Shown: one piece after another, positions 7,211 to 16,221 of the stretch
Layout of the letters: every line of letters begins with the position of its first letter
How positions within the stretch are numbered: the first letter of the stretch is position 1
From: Acidimicrobiaceae bacterium
Lineage (GTDB): Bacteria > Actinomycetota > Acidimicrobiia > Acidimicrobiales > RAAP-2
Direction: 5' to 3'
Length of the DNA stretch: 32,800 nucleotides
Assembly: GCA_027306525.1 (NCBI GenBank)
Contig: DAHUZM010000127.1
Location: 1 to 32,800, forward strand
Notes under the pieces: generated by a model
Told to the model about the DNA's origin: nothing
Seen by the model: the letters and a program-made list of their open reading frames with translations, nothing else
Database searches by the model: none
Made by a program: the position numbers and the translations under genes

Positions 7211-7947
7211 AGCACGGGATGCGGGAGCGGGACGCGCTCGGCGATCCGGGCCTCCCGGTCGGCCAGGTAGGCCTGCAGGCGGCGGAACGTCTTCTTGCCG
7301 ACCATCCGCTCGAGCTCGGGGCCCATCTCCTCGTGGACCGCCCTCGTCCCGACGTAGGCCTCGGGTGCCTCGGTGCACCACCAGTGGAACTCGGCCCCGC
7401 CCTTGCCCCAGTGCTTGCGGTCCCATTGGGTGATGGTGGTGGTCACGTGCCCGTCGTCGCCCACGACGTCGTCGCGCCGCAACGGGAGCTGCCAGCACAC
7501 CTCGGGCTTGAACTCGAGAGGGAGGCGCCCCCGCTCGACCGCCACCTGGTGGAGCGCGCAGCCCGGCCCGGTTGGGAAGTCCTTGCGGTTCAAGAAGATG
7601 CATGCCCCCTCGACGACCCGGGTCACCGTCTCACCGGCGCGGTTCTTCTTCGCGATCCCGCCCTTCTTTGCCCTGGCCCGGTACTGCCACTGCTCGGCGC
7701 TGAGCGTGGCCGCGATCTTCTCGACCCGTCGACGGTCGGCGCCGTCGATGAAGTGCGCGCCGTACGAGCAGCACCCGTGGACCAGCTCCTCGGCCGGGCC
7801 GGTGAGCACGCCCTGACAGCCGCGCCCGAAGATGCACGTCCAGTTGGAGGTGAGGAAGGTCACGTCGAAGACCCACGTGCGCTCCTCGTCGGGATCCTCG
7901 AAGCTGACCCACTCGTGCGCGTCGTTGGGAACCGCCGGTCGGGCCAT
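7198..7947 (-). CDS. Conserved cysteine-rich protein, possible metal or Fe-S binder
   Basis: 249-residue protein starting at ATG 7947. Eight cysteines lie at residues 38, 44, 59, 60, 116, 130, 151 and 191, in contexts such as WTCIFGRGCQG, HGCCSYGAHF, ACIFLNR, GCALHQ, VCWQLPL and WWCTEAP. This spread of single and paired Cys recalls the YkgJ / DUF3109 type of putative Zn- or Fe-chelating proteins, and I infer a metal cluster. There is no signal peptide or membrane segment, so it should be cytoplasmic. A TAACGT element nine bases before the ATG could be its -10. No enzyme motif is visible and the function is unknown. Confidence 0.75.
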   Translation of the reverse strand: MARPAVPNDAHEWVSFEDPDEERTWVFDVTFLTSNWTCIFGRGCQGVLTGPAEELVHGCCSYGAHFIDGADRRRVEKIAATLSAEQWQYRARAKKGGIAKKNRAGETVTRVVEGACIFLNRKDFPTGPGCALHQVAVERGRLPLEFKPEVCWQLPLRRDDVVGDDGHVTTTITQWDRKHWGKGGAEFHWWCTEAPEAYVGTRAVHEEMGPELERMVGKKTFRRLQAYLADREARIAERVPLPHPVLRSR

Positions 7948-8032
7948 GACCCGAGCACGTTAACCGCTCCGGGCGTGCGTCGATCGTGACGCCGGGGCGG
8001 GCGTCGCGTCGGGCGGAGGGTCCGGCGCGTGG

Positions 8033-8038
8033 TCGAAT
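8033..8038 (+). promoter_or_regulatory. Possible leaderless -10 of the ABC-F gene
   Basis: TCGAAT lies six bases before the ATG at 8045, the spacing expected when transcription starts on the start codon. The hexamer is a moderate match to TANNNT and no -35 is evident. Confidence 0.35.
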
Positions 8039-8044
8039 GTCTCG

Positions 8045-9643
8045 ATGCTGATCGGGCGCGACATCACCATCGAGGTGGCGGGTCGCACGCTGCTCGCGGG
8101 CGGCGAGATCACGATCGGCCCGAGGGACAAGGTCGGCCTCGTCGGCGCGAACGGGGCCGGCAAGTCCTCCCTGCTCTCCTTCGTCCTCGCCGACGTGCCG
8201 CCCCATCTGCGAGCCCGCGGCGAGCTGCAGTGCGACGGCACCGTCGGCTACCTCCCCCAGGTGCCGGTGCCCGAGGGCCTGGGCGTCGATTCGAGCGTCT
8301 TCTCCCACGTGCTCTCGGCGCGGGGGCTCGACGTCCTCGACGACCGACTGCAGCGGGCCCGCAAGGCCCTGGCCGACCACGCGAGCGAGGAGCGCATCGC
8401 CGAGTTCAGCGTGCTCGAGGAGCGCTATCGCCTGGCCGGGGGCTACGAGGTCGAGGCACGCCTCGGCCGACTCGCCGACGGGCTCGGGTTCCCCCAGGAG
8501 TTGTTCTTCGCCGACATCGGGTCGCTCTCGGGGGGCCAGCGGCGCCGGGCCGACCTCATCAGGGTGCTGTTCCAGGAGCCCGAGGTGATGGTCCTCGACG
8601 AGCCGACCAACCACCTCGACCGCTCGGCGAAGCTCTGGCTCCTCGACGAGCTGGCCGGCCTGCGCGGTGCCCTGCTGGTCGTCTCCCACGACCTGCGCCT
8701 GCTCGACCGGGCCATCTCCAAGGTGCTCTATTTGCGCGACGCGACGCTGCGCGAGTTCAAGGGGAACTACAGCGCGTTTCGCGCCCAGCTCGACGCGGAC
8801 ATCACCCGGCGCGAGAAGACCTCGTCGGCCGAGGCGGGCCAGATCGCAAAGATGCGGGCCCAGGCAGACAAGTGGCGCCACAGCACCGAGGCCCAGGCCC
8901 GCAAGGCCAAGATCCTCGACCGCCAGGTGGCCAAGCTGCAGGCCAATCGCACCGAGGTCATCAAGCGCGAGCGCAAGGCGACGTTCAAGCTCCCCGAGCC
9001 CGAGCGCGCCGGGGCGGTCGTCCTCACGGTGCGGGGGCTCGCCGTCTCCTATGGGACCCACCGGGTCCTCCACGACGTCGACCTCGCGGTCGACCGCGGC
9101 GACCGGGTGGTCGTGATCGGGCGCAACGGCGTTGGCAAATCCTCGCTGTTGCGCTGCCTGGCCGGCATGCAGGTGCCGACGCGGGGCACGGTCGAGACCG
9201 GCTATCGCGTCGCGATCGGCTACTTCGCGCAGGAGCACGAGCAGATCGACCGCGAGGCCAGCGCGCTCGAGACCGTCGACGACGCCGTGCTCGTGCGCGA
9301 GAGCGACCGCCGCTCGCTCCTCGGCTCCTTCGGGCTCACCGGGACGACCGCCACCCAGGCGGCCGGGTCCCTCTCGGGGGGCGAGCGCGCCCGGCTCAGC
9401 CTGGCCATGCTGTCGGCCGGCCAGGCCAACCTGCTCGTCTTGGACGAACCGACCAACAACCTCGATCCGGCTTCGGTGGCTGCGGTGGGGTCCATGCTCG
9501 CCGCCTGGAAGGGGACGATCGTCGCCGTGAGCCACGACGGGCCCTTCGTCGAGGCGCTCGGGCCGACCCATGCCCTGCACCTCCCCGAGGAGCGCTACGA
9601 CCTGTGGCGCGACGAGTACCTCGACCATGTCGAGCTGCGCTGA
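8045..9643 (+). CDS. ABC-F family ATPase
   Basis: 532-residue soluble protein with two ABC ATPase domains and no membrane segment. Domain 1 has Walker A GANGAGKS at 34-41, LSGGQRRR, and Walker B DEPTNHLD. Domain 2 has GRNGVGKS near 359-366, LSGGERAR, and DEPTNNLD. A charged helical linker of roughly 80 residues between the domains (rich in Lys and Arg, around KWRHSTEAQARKAKILD) is the P-site tRNA interaction motif region of ABC-F proteins. Members act at the ribosome as translation factors or protect it from antibiotics; which applies here cannot be told from sequence. The ATG at 8045 has no Shine-Dalgarno. Confidence 0.9.
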   Translation: MLIGRDITIEVAGRTLLAGGEITIGPRDKVGLVGANGAGKSSLLSFVLADVPPHLRARGELQCDGTVGYLPQVPVPEGLGVDSSVFSHVLSARGLDVLDDRLQRARKALADHASEERIAEFSVLEERYRLAGGYEVEARLGRLADGLGFPQELFFADIGSLSGGQRRRADLIRVLFQEPEVMVLDEPTNHLDRSAKLWLLDELAGLRGALLVVSHDLRLLDRAISKVLYLRDATLREFKGNYSAFRAQLDADITRREKTSSAEAGQIAKMRAQADKWRHSTEAQARKAKILDRQVAKLQANRTEVIKRERKATFKLPEPERAGAVVLTVRGLAVSYGTHRVLHDVDLAVDRGDRVVVIGRNGVGKSSLLRCLAGMQVPTRGTVETGYRVAIGYFAQEHEQIDREASALETVDDAVLVRESDRRSLLGSFGLTGTTATQAAGSLSGGERARLSLAMLSAGQANLLVLDEPTNNLDPASVAAVGSMLAAWKGTIVAVSHDGPFVEALGPTHALHLPEERYDLWRDEYLDHVELR

Positions 9644-9696
9644 TTCCACCGACGGCGGGCCGTGGGCGCTCGGACGGCGCCGTGCCGGTTCCCCCG

Positions 9697-9702
9697 TATG
9701 AT
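9697..9702 (+). promoter_or_regulatory. Leaderless promoter -10 of the nfuA-like gene
   Basis: TATGAT is a near-consensus -10, followed by six bases and then the ATG at 9709. Transcription would therefore begin at or next to the start codon. No Shine-Dalgarno is present in this gap, which fits a leaderless mRNA. Confidence 0.65.
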
Positions 9703-9708
9703 TGGTGC

Positions 9709-10371
9709 ATGGCCCGATCCGTAGAAGAGCTGGAGCACGCCACGCTCGAGGGCGTGGTGTCGATCACCGACGAGGCGCGAGCGGTCGTCCTCGAGGCGCT
9801 GTCGGGTGAGCCCGAACCCGAATCGCTCGCGCTGTGGCTCGAGGTGCGGGGCGTGCAGGCGGGCAACTTCGTCTACGACCTGTACTTCCAGGCGCTGCGT
9901 GACGCCGGCGAGGAGGACGCGGTCTTCCTCGACGAGGGCCTCGCGGTCGTCGTGCCCGAGCCGAGCGTGGCGCGCCTGCGCGGTGCCCGCCTCGAGTTCT
10001 CCGAGGACGGCGGCGGCGGCCTCGTGCTCGTCAACCCCAACCACCCGAGCCCCGAGGAGGCCGCCCCCGGCGTGCCACCCGAGGTGCTCGCGGCCGGGCT
10101 CGAGGGCGAGCTCGCCCGCCGGGTGATGGGTGTGCTGGACGACGTCATCAACCCCTCGATCGCCTCCCACGGCGGCCGGGCGGATCTCGTCGCCTTCGAC
10201 GCCGAGGGCGGCGTCGCCTACCTCAGGCTCTCGGGCGGGTGCCAGGGCTGCGCGATGTCGCGCATGACGCTCACCCAGGGCATCGAGGTCGCGCTGAAAG
10301 ACGAGGTGCCCCAGGTCACCGCCGTCGTCGACGTCACCGACCACGGCGGGGGAGAGAACCCCTACTACTAG
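9709..10371 (+). CDS. nfuA: NfuA-type Fe-S cluster carrier
   Basis: 220-residue protein. The N-terminal part (about 15-110) resembles an A-type (HesB/IscA) scaffold, including ITDEARAVVLEAL and GARLEFSEDGGGGLVLVNPNHP, but lacks its cysteines. The C-terminal NifU domain (about 135-205) has ASHGGRADLVAF and the cluster motif GGCQGCAMS, with Cys178 and Cys181. This degenerate-A plus NifU layout is that of E. coli NfuA, which delivers [4Fe-4S] clusters as a dimer. The gene stands alone with its own promoter, and no other isc or suf gene is in the window. Confidence 0.88.
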   Translation: MARSVEELEHATLEGVVSITDEARAVVLEALSGEPEPESLALWLEVRGVQAGNFVYDLYFQALRDAGEEDAVFLDEGLAVVVPEPSVARLRGARLEFSEDGGGGLVLVNPNHPSPEEAAPGVPPEVLAAGLEGELARRVMGVLDDVINPSIASHGGRADLVAFDAEGGVAYLRLSGGCQGCAMSRMTLTQGIEVALKDEVPQVTAVVDVTDHGGGENPYY

Positions 10372-10395
10372 ACCCGCGGCGGGCAGTATGGCGGG

Positions 10396-11166
10396 GTGAA
10401 CGTCGCCCTGGTCGCCCTCTGTGGTGCCGGTGGTGTGGTGATCGGCGTCGCCCTCGACACACTGAGCGGCCGCATCGTGCGCCCGCCGGAACCAGCGCCC
10501 GCCCCGGCGAAGGTCCTCGAGCACGCCGGCGCGGTGGCGGCCGCGCCCCCGCTCACCGCGGACCACGGGCGCGACGCACCGGCCGCAGAGACCCGGCGCG
10601 CCGGGGCAGGGGAGCTCGCGCTCTCGGGGCTCCTCACCGGGGCCGCGCTCGCCCTGCTCGCCGTGCGCGTCGGCGACGTGCCGGTCCTTGCCGCGTACTG
10701 CGCGCTCCTCTGCGGGCTCGTCGCGGTGTCCGTCGTCGATCTGCGGATCGGCCTCGTGCCGCGCACGGTCCTCTACCCGACGCTCGGGGTCACGGCGGTC
10801 GGCCTTCTCGCGGCCTCGGCCGCGCACGCGCAGGGGCGGGCGCTCGGCGACGCGGCGATCGGCGGGGTCGCCAGCTTCGCCGCCTTCTTCGTGCTCTGGT
10901 GGTTCTTCCCCCGGGGCATCGGCTTCGGCGACGTGCGCCTGGCCGGGGTCATGGGCGGCGCCCTCGGGTGGCTCGGCTTCGGCGAGCTCTACGTGGGCTT
11001 CCTAGCCGCATTCGCGCTGGCCACCGTCGTCGGGCTCGGCGTCATGGCGGCCATGGGGACCGGGCGAAAGACCCGCTTCGCCCTCGGCCCCTGGCTGAGC
11101 GCTGGCGCAGCGTTCGGGATCATGTGGGGCCCCTTCGCGCTCCACCTCTGGCTCACGCGGCCCTGA
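10396..11166 (+). CDS. pilD: Prepilin peptidase (A24 aspartic protease)
   Basis: 256-residue polytopic membrane protease that cleaves type IV prepilin-like leader peptides at the inner face of the membrane. The two catalytic aspartates are Asp115 in SVVDLRIGLVP and Asp179 in GFGDVRLAGVMGG. About seven hydrophobic segments are visible. The N-terminal cytoplasmic loop (about 30-75) is Ala/Pro-rich and lacks the zinc cysteines of the bifunctional enzymes, so N-methylation is doubtful. The start is GTG 10396 with TATGGC just upstream. It precedes aroC, but no pilin gene is in view. Confidence 0.88.
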   Translation: MNVALVALCGAGGVVIGVALDTLSGRIVRPPEPAPAPAKVLEHAGAVAAAPPLTADHGRDAPAAETRRAGAGELALSGLLTGAALALLAVRVGDVPVLAAYCALLCGLVAVSVVDLRIGLVPRTVLYPTLGVTAVGLLAASAAHAQGRALGDAAIGGVASFAAFFVLWWFFPRGIGFGDVRLAGVMGGALGWLGFGELYVGFLAAFALATVVGLGVMAAMGTGRKTRFALGPWLSAGAAFGIMWGPFALHLWLTRP

Positions 11167-11210
11167 GCTCGCCGGGCACCCCGGCCACCAGGGACGTTGT
11201 CGCCGGGCGG

Positions 11211-11216
11211 TAGCTT
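11211..11216 (+). promoter_or_regulatory. Promoter -10 of the aro operon
   Basis: TAGCTT lies seven bases before the GTG at 11224, the spacing of a leaderless transcript, and there is no Shine-Dalgarno. This decides the aroC start in favour of 11224 over the in-frame TTG at 11197. Confidence 0.55.
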
Positions 11217-11223
11217 GGACGGC

Positions 11224-12420
11224 GTGCTGCGCTTCTTGACCGCCGGCGAGTCGCATGGGCGGGCCATCGTCGTCATCGTCGAGGGCCTGCCCGCCGGGCT
11301 GCCCTTCGGCGCCGAGCAGGTCCAGGCCGAGCTGGCTCGAAGGCGCCTCGGCTTCGGCCGGGGTCCCCGGATGCGCTTCGAGCAGGACGAGGTCACCGTG
11401 CTCGGCGGCCTGCGCCACGGCCGCACCCTCGGGTCCCCCGTCGCGATCGAGATCGCGAACACCGAGTGGCCCAAGTGGACCGAGGAGATGTCGCCCGAGG
11501 CGGGCCGGCCCGAGCGGGTCTTGACCCAGCCGCGGCCGGGCCACGCCGACCTGGCCGGCATGCAGAAGTACGGGTTCGCCGACGCCCGCGACGTCCTCGA
11601 GCGCGCCTCGGCCCGCGAGACCGCGGCGCGCGTCGCGGCGGGCAGCCTGGCCAAGGCCCTCCTCGCCCAGCTGGGCGTCGAGGTGCTGAGCCACATCGTC
11701 CAGCTCGGCGCGGCCTGCGCAGCGCGCGGCCTGCGACCCGGCCCGGGGGACCTCGCCAGGGTCGACACCTCCGAGGTGCGCTGCTTCGACGAGGAGGCCG
11801 AGGCCCGCATGGTCGCCGAGGTGAAGGCGGCGGCCAAGGTGGGCGACTCGCTCGGCGGGGTCGCCGAGGTCCTCGCCTACGGCGTGCCCGTGGGCCTTGG
11901 CAGCCACGTGCACTGGGACCGCAAGCTCGACGGCCTGTTGGCCCAGGCGCTCATGAGCATCCAGGCGATCAAGGCCGTCGAGTTCGGCGAGGGCTTCGAC
12001 CTCTCGGGACGCCGCGGCTCCGAGGCCCACGACGCCATCTACTGGTCGCCCGACCGGGCCGCCGCGTCGGGCGGCTACGAGCGCCGCACGGCGCGCGCCG
12101 GGGGGATCGAGGGCGGCATGTCGACCGGTGCGCTCGTCGTGGCCCGGGTCGGGATGAAGCCGCTCGCCACGCTCAACCGCCCGGTGCTCGAGACCGTGGA
12201 CACCGCGACCAAGCAGTCCGCCCTCAGCTTCAAGGAGCGCACTGATGTGACCGCGGTGCCCGCCATGGGGGTGGTCGCCGAGACGATGGTCGCCCTCGTG
12301 CTCGCGTCCGAGGCGCTGCGCAAGTTCGGGGGAGACTCGCTCGCCGAGGTGGTGCGCAACCGCGACGGGTTCATGGCGGCCCTGGGCGAGACGCCCTCGG
12401 TGCCGCCGCCGGTCGCCTGA
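11224..12420 (+). CDS. aroC: Chorismate synthase
   Basis: 398-residue FMN-dependent lyase that converts EPSP to chorismate, the last shikimate-pathway step. The protein opens [24 protein letters not shown], the family signature, which fixes the GTG at 11224 as the start. Other marks are [45 protein letters not shown] near 255-275 and [14 protein letters not shown] near 297. It is first in a run of aro genes; its TGA shares one base with the aroK ATG (TGATG). Confidence 0.97.
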   Translation: MLRFLTAGESHGRAIVVIVEGLPAGLPFGAEQVQAELARRRLGFGRGPRMRFEQDEVTVLGGLRHGRTLGSPVAIEIANTEWPKWTEEMSPEAGRPERVLTQPRPGHADLAGMQKYGFADARDVLERASARETAARVAAGSLAKALLAQLGVEVLSHIVQLGAACAARGLRPGPGDLARVDTSEVRCFDEEAEARMVAEVKAAAKVGDSLGGVAEVLAYGVPVGLGSHVHWDRKLDGLLAQALMSIQAIKAVEFGEGFDLSGRRGSEAHDAIYWSPDRAAASGGYERRTARAGGIEGGMSTGALVVARVGMKPLATLNRPVLETVDTATKQSALSFKERTDVTAVPAMGVVAETMVALVLASEALRKFGGDSLAEVVRNRDGFMAALGETPSVPPPVA

Positions 12421-12950
12421 TGGCCGCGCGCCTGGCCGCCCGCCCCCGCCGCCTCCTCCTGGTGGGGATGATGGGGTCGGGCAAGACCACCGTCGCCGAG
12501 CTCGCGGCCCGGCGCCTCGGCTGGCCCCATCTCGACTCGGACGCCGAGGTCGAGGCGGCGACCGGGAGAAGCGTGCCCGAGCTCTTCGCCGAGGGGGGCG
12601 AGGCCGCGTTCCGGGCAAGGGAGGCCGAGGCGCTCGAGCGCGTGCTCTCGGTCGAGCCCGCCGTGGTCTCGGTCGCCGGCGGCGCGATCCTCGATCCGCA
12701 CAGCCGGGGGCTCATGCGCCGCGCCGGCACGGTCGTGTGGCTGCGGGCCACGCTGGCCACGCTCGCGGCGCGGGTGGGCGACGGAGCGGGGCGACCCCTC
12801 CTCGAGGGCGGGCCCGCCGGGGCGCTGGCGGCGCTCGACGCCGCCCGCCACGACCTCTACGCCGAGGTGGCCGACGCGGTCGTCGATGTCGATGACAAGA
12901 CGCCCGAGGAGGTGGCCGAGGCGGCACTGGGCGCGATCGGGGAGCGGTGA
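12420..12950 (+). CDS. aroK: Shikimate kinase
   Basis: 176-residue ATP:shikimate 3-phosphotransferase. The P-loop GMMGSGKTT is at 16-24, the shikimate-site LDSDAEVE near 38-45, AFRAREAEAL near 62-71, SVAGGAILD near 83-91, and the lid region DGAGRPLLEG around 120-130. The length is normal for the family. The start overlaps the aroC stop by one base, and the stop overlaps the aroB start (GTGA), so translation is probably coupled through the operon. Confidence 0.95.
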   Translation: MAARLAARPRRLLLVGMMGSGKTTVAELAARRLGWPHLDSDAEVEAATGRSVPELFAEGGEAAFRAREAEALERVLSVEPAVVSVAGGAILDPHSRGLMRRAGTVVWLRATLATLAARVGDGAGRPLLEGGPAGALAALDAARHDLYAEVADAVVDVDDKTPEEVAEAALGAIGER

Positions 12951-14002
12951 TCGTCGTCCCGGTCAAGGTCCACCCGCCCTACGACGTGACGATCGGGGCG
13001 GGTGCGCGCGCTGGCCTCGCCGACGTCGTGGCGGCGATGGGAGAGGTCCGCCAGGCGGCGGTCATCACCCAGACGCCGATCGTCGACGCCGGGTGGCTCG
13101 AAGGCCTCGACCCCGGGGTGCCCTTCGACGTCCACCTCATGGGGGAGGGTGAGGCGGCCAAGTCCCTCGCGTCGCTCGAGGCGCTCTGTCGGGCCTTCGC
13201 CCGGAGCGGCCTCAGCCGGGGCGACGTCGTCGTGGCCCTGGGCGGCGGGGTGGTGAGCGACGTGGCCGGCTTCGCCGCGGCCTCCTATCACCGGGGCACC
13301 CGCTACGTGAACGTGGCCACCTCCCTGCTCGCTCAGGTCGACGCGGCGATCGGGGGGAAGACCGGGGTGAACCTGCCCGAGGGCAAGAACCTGCTCGGCG
13401 CGTTCTTCCAACCGGTGGCGGTCCTCTGCGACACCGAGACGCTCTCGAGCCTCCCGGCGCGCGAGTGGCGCTGCGGGCGCGGCGAGATGGCCAAGTACGC
13501 GTTCTTGGGCGACAAGGAGCCCGACGCGTCGCTGCTCGCGCTCGACCTCGACCAACAGGTCGAGCGTTGCGCGCGCATCAAGGCCGCGGTGGTGGCGGCC
13601 GACGAGACCGAGTCGGGCGAGCGGATGACGCTCAACTACGGCCACACGCTCGCGCACGCGCTCGAGGCCGAGGGCCTGGCCGACGCCGGGGTCGATGCCC
13701 TCGCGCACGGCGAGGCGGTGGCGGTGGGGCTCGTGTTCGCTGCGCTGTTGGCGCGGCGCCTCGGCCGCATCGACGATGAGCGCGTGGAGCTGCACCGTCG
13801 GGTCGTCGCCGGCTTCGACCTCGAGGCGCGGCTCCCGGGCGGCGCCGATCCCGAGCGGCTCTTGGCCGCGATGGCGCGCGATAAAAAGGCGCGCCACGAC
13901 CTCACCTTCGTCCTCGACGGGCCCCGGGGCGTCGAGGTGGTGCGCGGCGTGGCGCAGAGCGACGTCGTCGCTACCCTGGCCGAGATGGGATCCCGCACAT
14001 GA
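12947..14002 (+). CDS. aroB: 3-Dehydroquinate synthase
   Basis: 351-residue NAD- and metal-dependent enzyme that cyclises DAHP to 3-dehydroquinate. Visible motifs are GEGEAAKSLASLEAL, the nucleotide-binding ALGGGVVSDVAGFAAASYHRG, the ATSLLAQVDAAIGGKTGVN segment, GKNLLGAFFQP, and the metal-ligand stretches RCGRGEMAKYAFL and NYGHTLAHALEA. The GTG at 12947 overlaps the aroK stop by 4 bp. It ends in an ATGA overlap with aroQ. Confidence 0.96.
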   Translation: MIVVPVKVHPPYDVTIGAGARAGLADVVAAMGEVRQAAVITQTPIVDAGWLEGLDPGVPFDVHLMGEGEAAKSLASLEALCRAFARSGLSRGDVVVALGGGVVSDVAGFAAASYHRGTRYVNVATSLLAQVDAAIGGKTGVNLPEGKNLLGAFFQPVAVLCDTETLSSLPAREWRCGRGEMAKYAFLGDKEPDASLLALDLDQQVERCARIKAAVVAADETESGERMTLNYGHTLAHALEAEGLADAGVDALAHGEAVAVGLVFAALLARRLGRIDDERVELHRRVVAGFDLEARLPGGADPERLLAAMARDKKARHDLTFVLDGPRGVEVVRGVAQSDVVATLAEMGSRT

Positions 14003-14499
14003 CCGAGAACCCGCCCCGCCCCCTCGTGCTCTTGGTCTCGGGTCCGAACCTCGACCTCCTCGGCCAGCGCGAGCCGGAGATCTACGGCCCCGAGACCCTG
14101 GCCGACCACGTCGAGCGGGCCTCGGCGGCGGCGGCCCGCCTCGGGCTCTCCCTCGAGCACGTGCAGTCCAACCACGAGGGCGACCTCATCGAGGCGATCC
14201 ACCACGCGCGCGGCCGCGCCGCCGCGATCGTGGTGAACGCCGGGGCGCTCACCCACACGTCGTGGTCGTTGCACGACGCGCTGGCCGCCTTCGAGGGCGT
14301 GGTGGTGGAGCTGCACCTGTCCAACCCGGCCGGGCGTGAGCCGTTCCGGCACACCTCGGTGATCGCCCCGGTGGCCGACGGCCTCGTGGCCGGCTTCGGC
14401 GGCCTCGGCTACGAGCTCGCCATCGAGGCGGTCCGGCGCCTGCTCGACGGCGGCGACGCCGCGCCGGGTGCCGAGCGCGGCGCGGCCGACAAGACTTGA
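13999..14499 (+). CDS. aroQ: Type II 3-dehydroquinate dehydratase
   Basis: 166-residue enzyme that removes water from 3-dehydroquinate to give 3-dehydroshikimate. The motifs are GPNLDLLGQREPEIYG (with the catalytic Tyr), QSNHEGDLIEAIH, VVNAGALTHTSWSLHDAL, and ELHLSNPAGREPFRHTSVIAPVADGLVAGFG. These mark the small dodecameric type II class and exclude the type I AroD fold. The ATG at 13999 overlaps the aroB stop. No aroE, aroA or aroG is in the window, so the pathway is completed elsewhere. Confidence 0.95.
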   Translation: MTENPPRPLVLLVSGPNLDLLGQREPEIYGPETLADHVERASAAAARLGLSLEHVQSNHEGDLIEAIHHARGRAAAIVVNAGALTHTSWSLHDALAAFEGVVVELHLSNPAGREPFRHTSVIAPVADGLVAGFGGLGYELAIEAVRRLLDGGDAAPGAERGAADKT

Positions 14500-14508
14500 G
14501 CGCTGATC

Positions 14509-14513
14509 GGAGG
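14509..14513 (+). promoter_or_regulatory. Shine-Dalgarno that sets the M24 peptidase start
   Basis: GGAGG is six bases before ATG 14520. It favours this ATG over the in-frame TTG at 14496 that overlaps the aroQ stop. Confidence 0.7.
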
Positions 14514-14519
14514 AACCAC

Positions 14520-15653
14520 ATGACTGACCCCATGCTCGCCCCCCTCGAGGTGGCGCCCCGACTCGAGCGGCTGCGGGCGCGTCTCGAGGAGGCGAAGGTC
14601 GACGCGCTCATCGTCACCAACCTGGCCAACGTCCGGTACCTGTCGGGCTTCAGCGGCTCGGCGGGGGTGGTCGTCGTGAGCGCTTCGGGTGCCCTGCTCA
14701 CGACCGACGGCCGCTACCGCACCCAGTCGGCCGAGCAGGTCGAGGCGGCGGGGGTCGCTGGCGCGCTCGAGATCGCCATCGGCAACGCCGAGGATCAGCG
14801 CTCGGCCATCCGCGCCGCGCTGCGCGCTGCCGGCGCGACCACCGTGGGCCTGGAGGCCGAGGACGTCACCTGGGCCGCGTCGCGGCGCTGGCGCGAGCTC
14901 TTCGAGGGCGATGCCCAGGGCGTGCCCGTCACCGGCACCGTCGAGGCGCTGCGCGAGGTGAAGGACGCCGGCGAGCTCGACCGCATGGCGCGGGCGGCGT
15001 CGATCGCCGACGGCGCGCTCGGCGAGGTCCTCCCGATGCTGGCCGACATCACCCGCTCGGCGCTGACCGAGGCGCAGTTCGCGCTGGCGCTCGACACCGC
15101 GATGCGCCGGGGCGGCGCCGAGGACCGGGCCTTCGACACGATCGTCGCCGTCGGCCCGAATTCGGCCAAGCCCCATCACCAGCCGACCGAGGAGGTGCTC
15201 GCGCCGGGCCATCCGATGGTGGTCGACTTCGGCGCCACCTTCGAGGGCTACCGCTCGGACATGACCCGCACGTTCTGGCTGGGGGGCGAGCCGACGGGCG
15301 AGATGGCAAGGGTCTTCGCCGTCGTGCGCGACTCGCAGGCCCGCGGCGTGGAGGCGGTCAAGGCCGGGGTGGCGGCCAAGGCGGTCGACACGGTCTGTCG
15401 CGATGTCATCGAGCGGGCGGGGTGGGCCGAGCGCTTCGAGCACGGCACCGGTCACGGGGTGGGCCTCGACATCCACGAGGCCCCGACGGTCAGCCAGCAG
15501 GGCACTGCTATCTTGGCCCCAGGCGTCGTCGTCACCGTCGAGCCGGGCGTCTATCTCCCGGGGCTCGGCGGCGTGCGCATCGAGGACACCCTGGTCGTGA
15601 CCGAGGACGGCAGCCGCACGCTCACCCGATTCACGAAGGACGTCGCTGCCTGA
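14520..15653 (+). CDS. pepQ: M24 metallopeptidase (Xaa-Pro aminopeptidase / PepQ type)
   Basis: 377-residue cytosolic dipeptidase or aminopeptidase acting at Xaa-Pro bonds. The N-terminal creatinase-like domain spans about 15-145 and includes [14 protein letters not shown]. The C-terminal pita-bread domain has the five metal ligands: Asp236 and Asp247 in [18 protein letters not shown], His312 in [12 protein letters not shown], Glu341 in VEPGVYLP and Glu355 in GVRIEDT. A pepQ-efp pairing is common in many bacteria. The stop shares one base with the efp ATG, so the two are coupled; the link may be proline-rich protein turnover, but that is speculative. Confidence 0.93.
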   Translation: MTDPMLAPLEVAPRLERLRARLEEAKVDALIVTNLANVRYLSGFSGSAGVVVVSASGALLTTDGRYRTQSAEQVEAAGVAGALEIAIGNAEDQRSAIRAALRAAGATTVGLEAEDVTWAASRRWRELFEGDAQGVPVTGTVEALREVKDAGELDRMARAASIADGALGEVLPMLADITRSALTEAQFALALDTAMRRGGAEDRAFDTIVAVGPNSAKPHHQPTEEVLAPGHPMVVDFGATFEGYRSDMTRTFWLGGEPTGEMARVFAVVRDSQARGVEAVKAGVAAKAVDTVCRDVIERAGWAERFEHGTGHGVGLDIHEAPTVSQQGTAILAPGVVVTVEPGVYLPGLGGVRIEDTLVVTEDGSRTLTRFTKDVAA

Positions 15654-16213
15654 TGGCTGTCTCCACCAACGACTTGAAGAACGGGATGACCCTGGATCTC
15701 CCAGAGGGGCTTTTCAGCGTGGTCGAGTTCCAGCACGTGAAGCCGGGCAAGGGTGGGGCGTTCGTCCGGACCAAGCTGAAGAACGTGCGCACCGGTGCGG
15801 TGCTCGACCGCACCTATCGGGCCGACGAGAAGCTCGAGCAGGCCATCATCGACAAGCGCGACATGCAGTTCCTCTATCGCGACGGCGCCGACTACGTGTT
15901 CATGGACACGACCTCCTACGAGCAGCTGAACGTGACCGAGGCGGCGCTCGGGTCCGCCGCTCAGTACCTGAAGGAGGGCGACACCGCGAACCTGGCCCTC
16001 TACGAGGGCGAGATCGTGGGCGTCGACCTGCCGGCCTCCGTCGAGCTCACCGTGACCGAGACCGAGCCGGGGATCCAGGGCGACCGGGTGTCGGGCGCCC
16101 GCAAGCCCGCGACGCTCCAGACCGGCCTCGTCGTCCAGGTGCCCCTCTTCGTCAACCCCGGCGACCTGGTCAAGGTCGACACCCGCTCGGGTGAATACCT
16201 GACCCGAGCCTGA
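15653..16213 (+). CDS. efp: Elongation factor P
   Basis: 186-residue three-domain translation factor that rescues ribosomes stalled at polyproline. The KOW-like domain I carries [17 protein letters not shown], with the loop-tip residue Lys33, so this is a lysine-type EF-P. The middle OB domain includes [17 protein letters not shown], and the C-terminal OB domain carries the signature [26 protein letters not shown]. No lysine-modifying gene (epmA or epmB) is nearby. The ATG overlaps the upstream TGA by one base. Confidence 0.97.
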   Translation: MAVSTNDLKNGMTLDLPEGLFSVVEFQHVKPGKGGAFVRTKLKNVRTGAVLDRTYRADEKLEQAIIDKRDMQFLYRDGADYVFMDTTSYEQLNVTEAALGSAAQYLKEGDTANLALYEGEIVGVDLPASVELTVTETEPGIQGDRVSGARKPATLQTGLVVQVPLFVNPGDLVKVDTRSGEYLTRA

Positions 16214-16221
16214 GGAGCCCG

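Noticed and set aside
7631-9649. A 672-codon minus-strand frame opposite the ABC-F gene.
   Set aside because: It is an antisense shadow; its sequence is repetitive Leu/Gly/Glu/Arg without motifs and it runs into the cysteine-rich gene out of frame.
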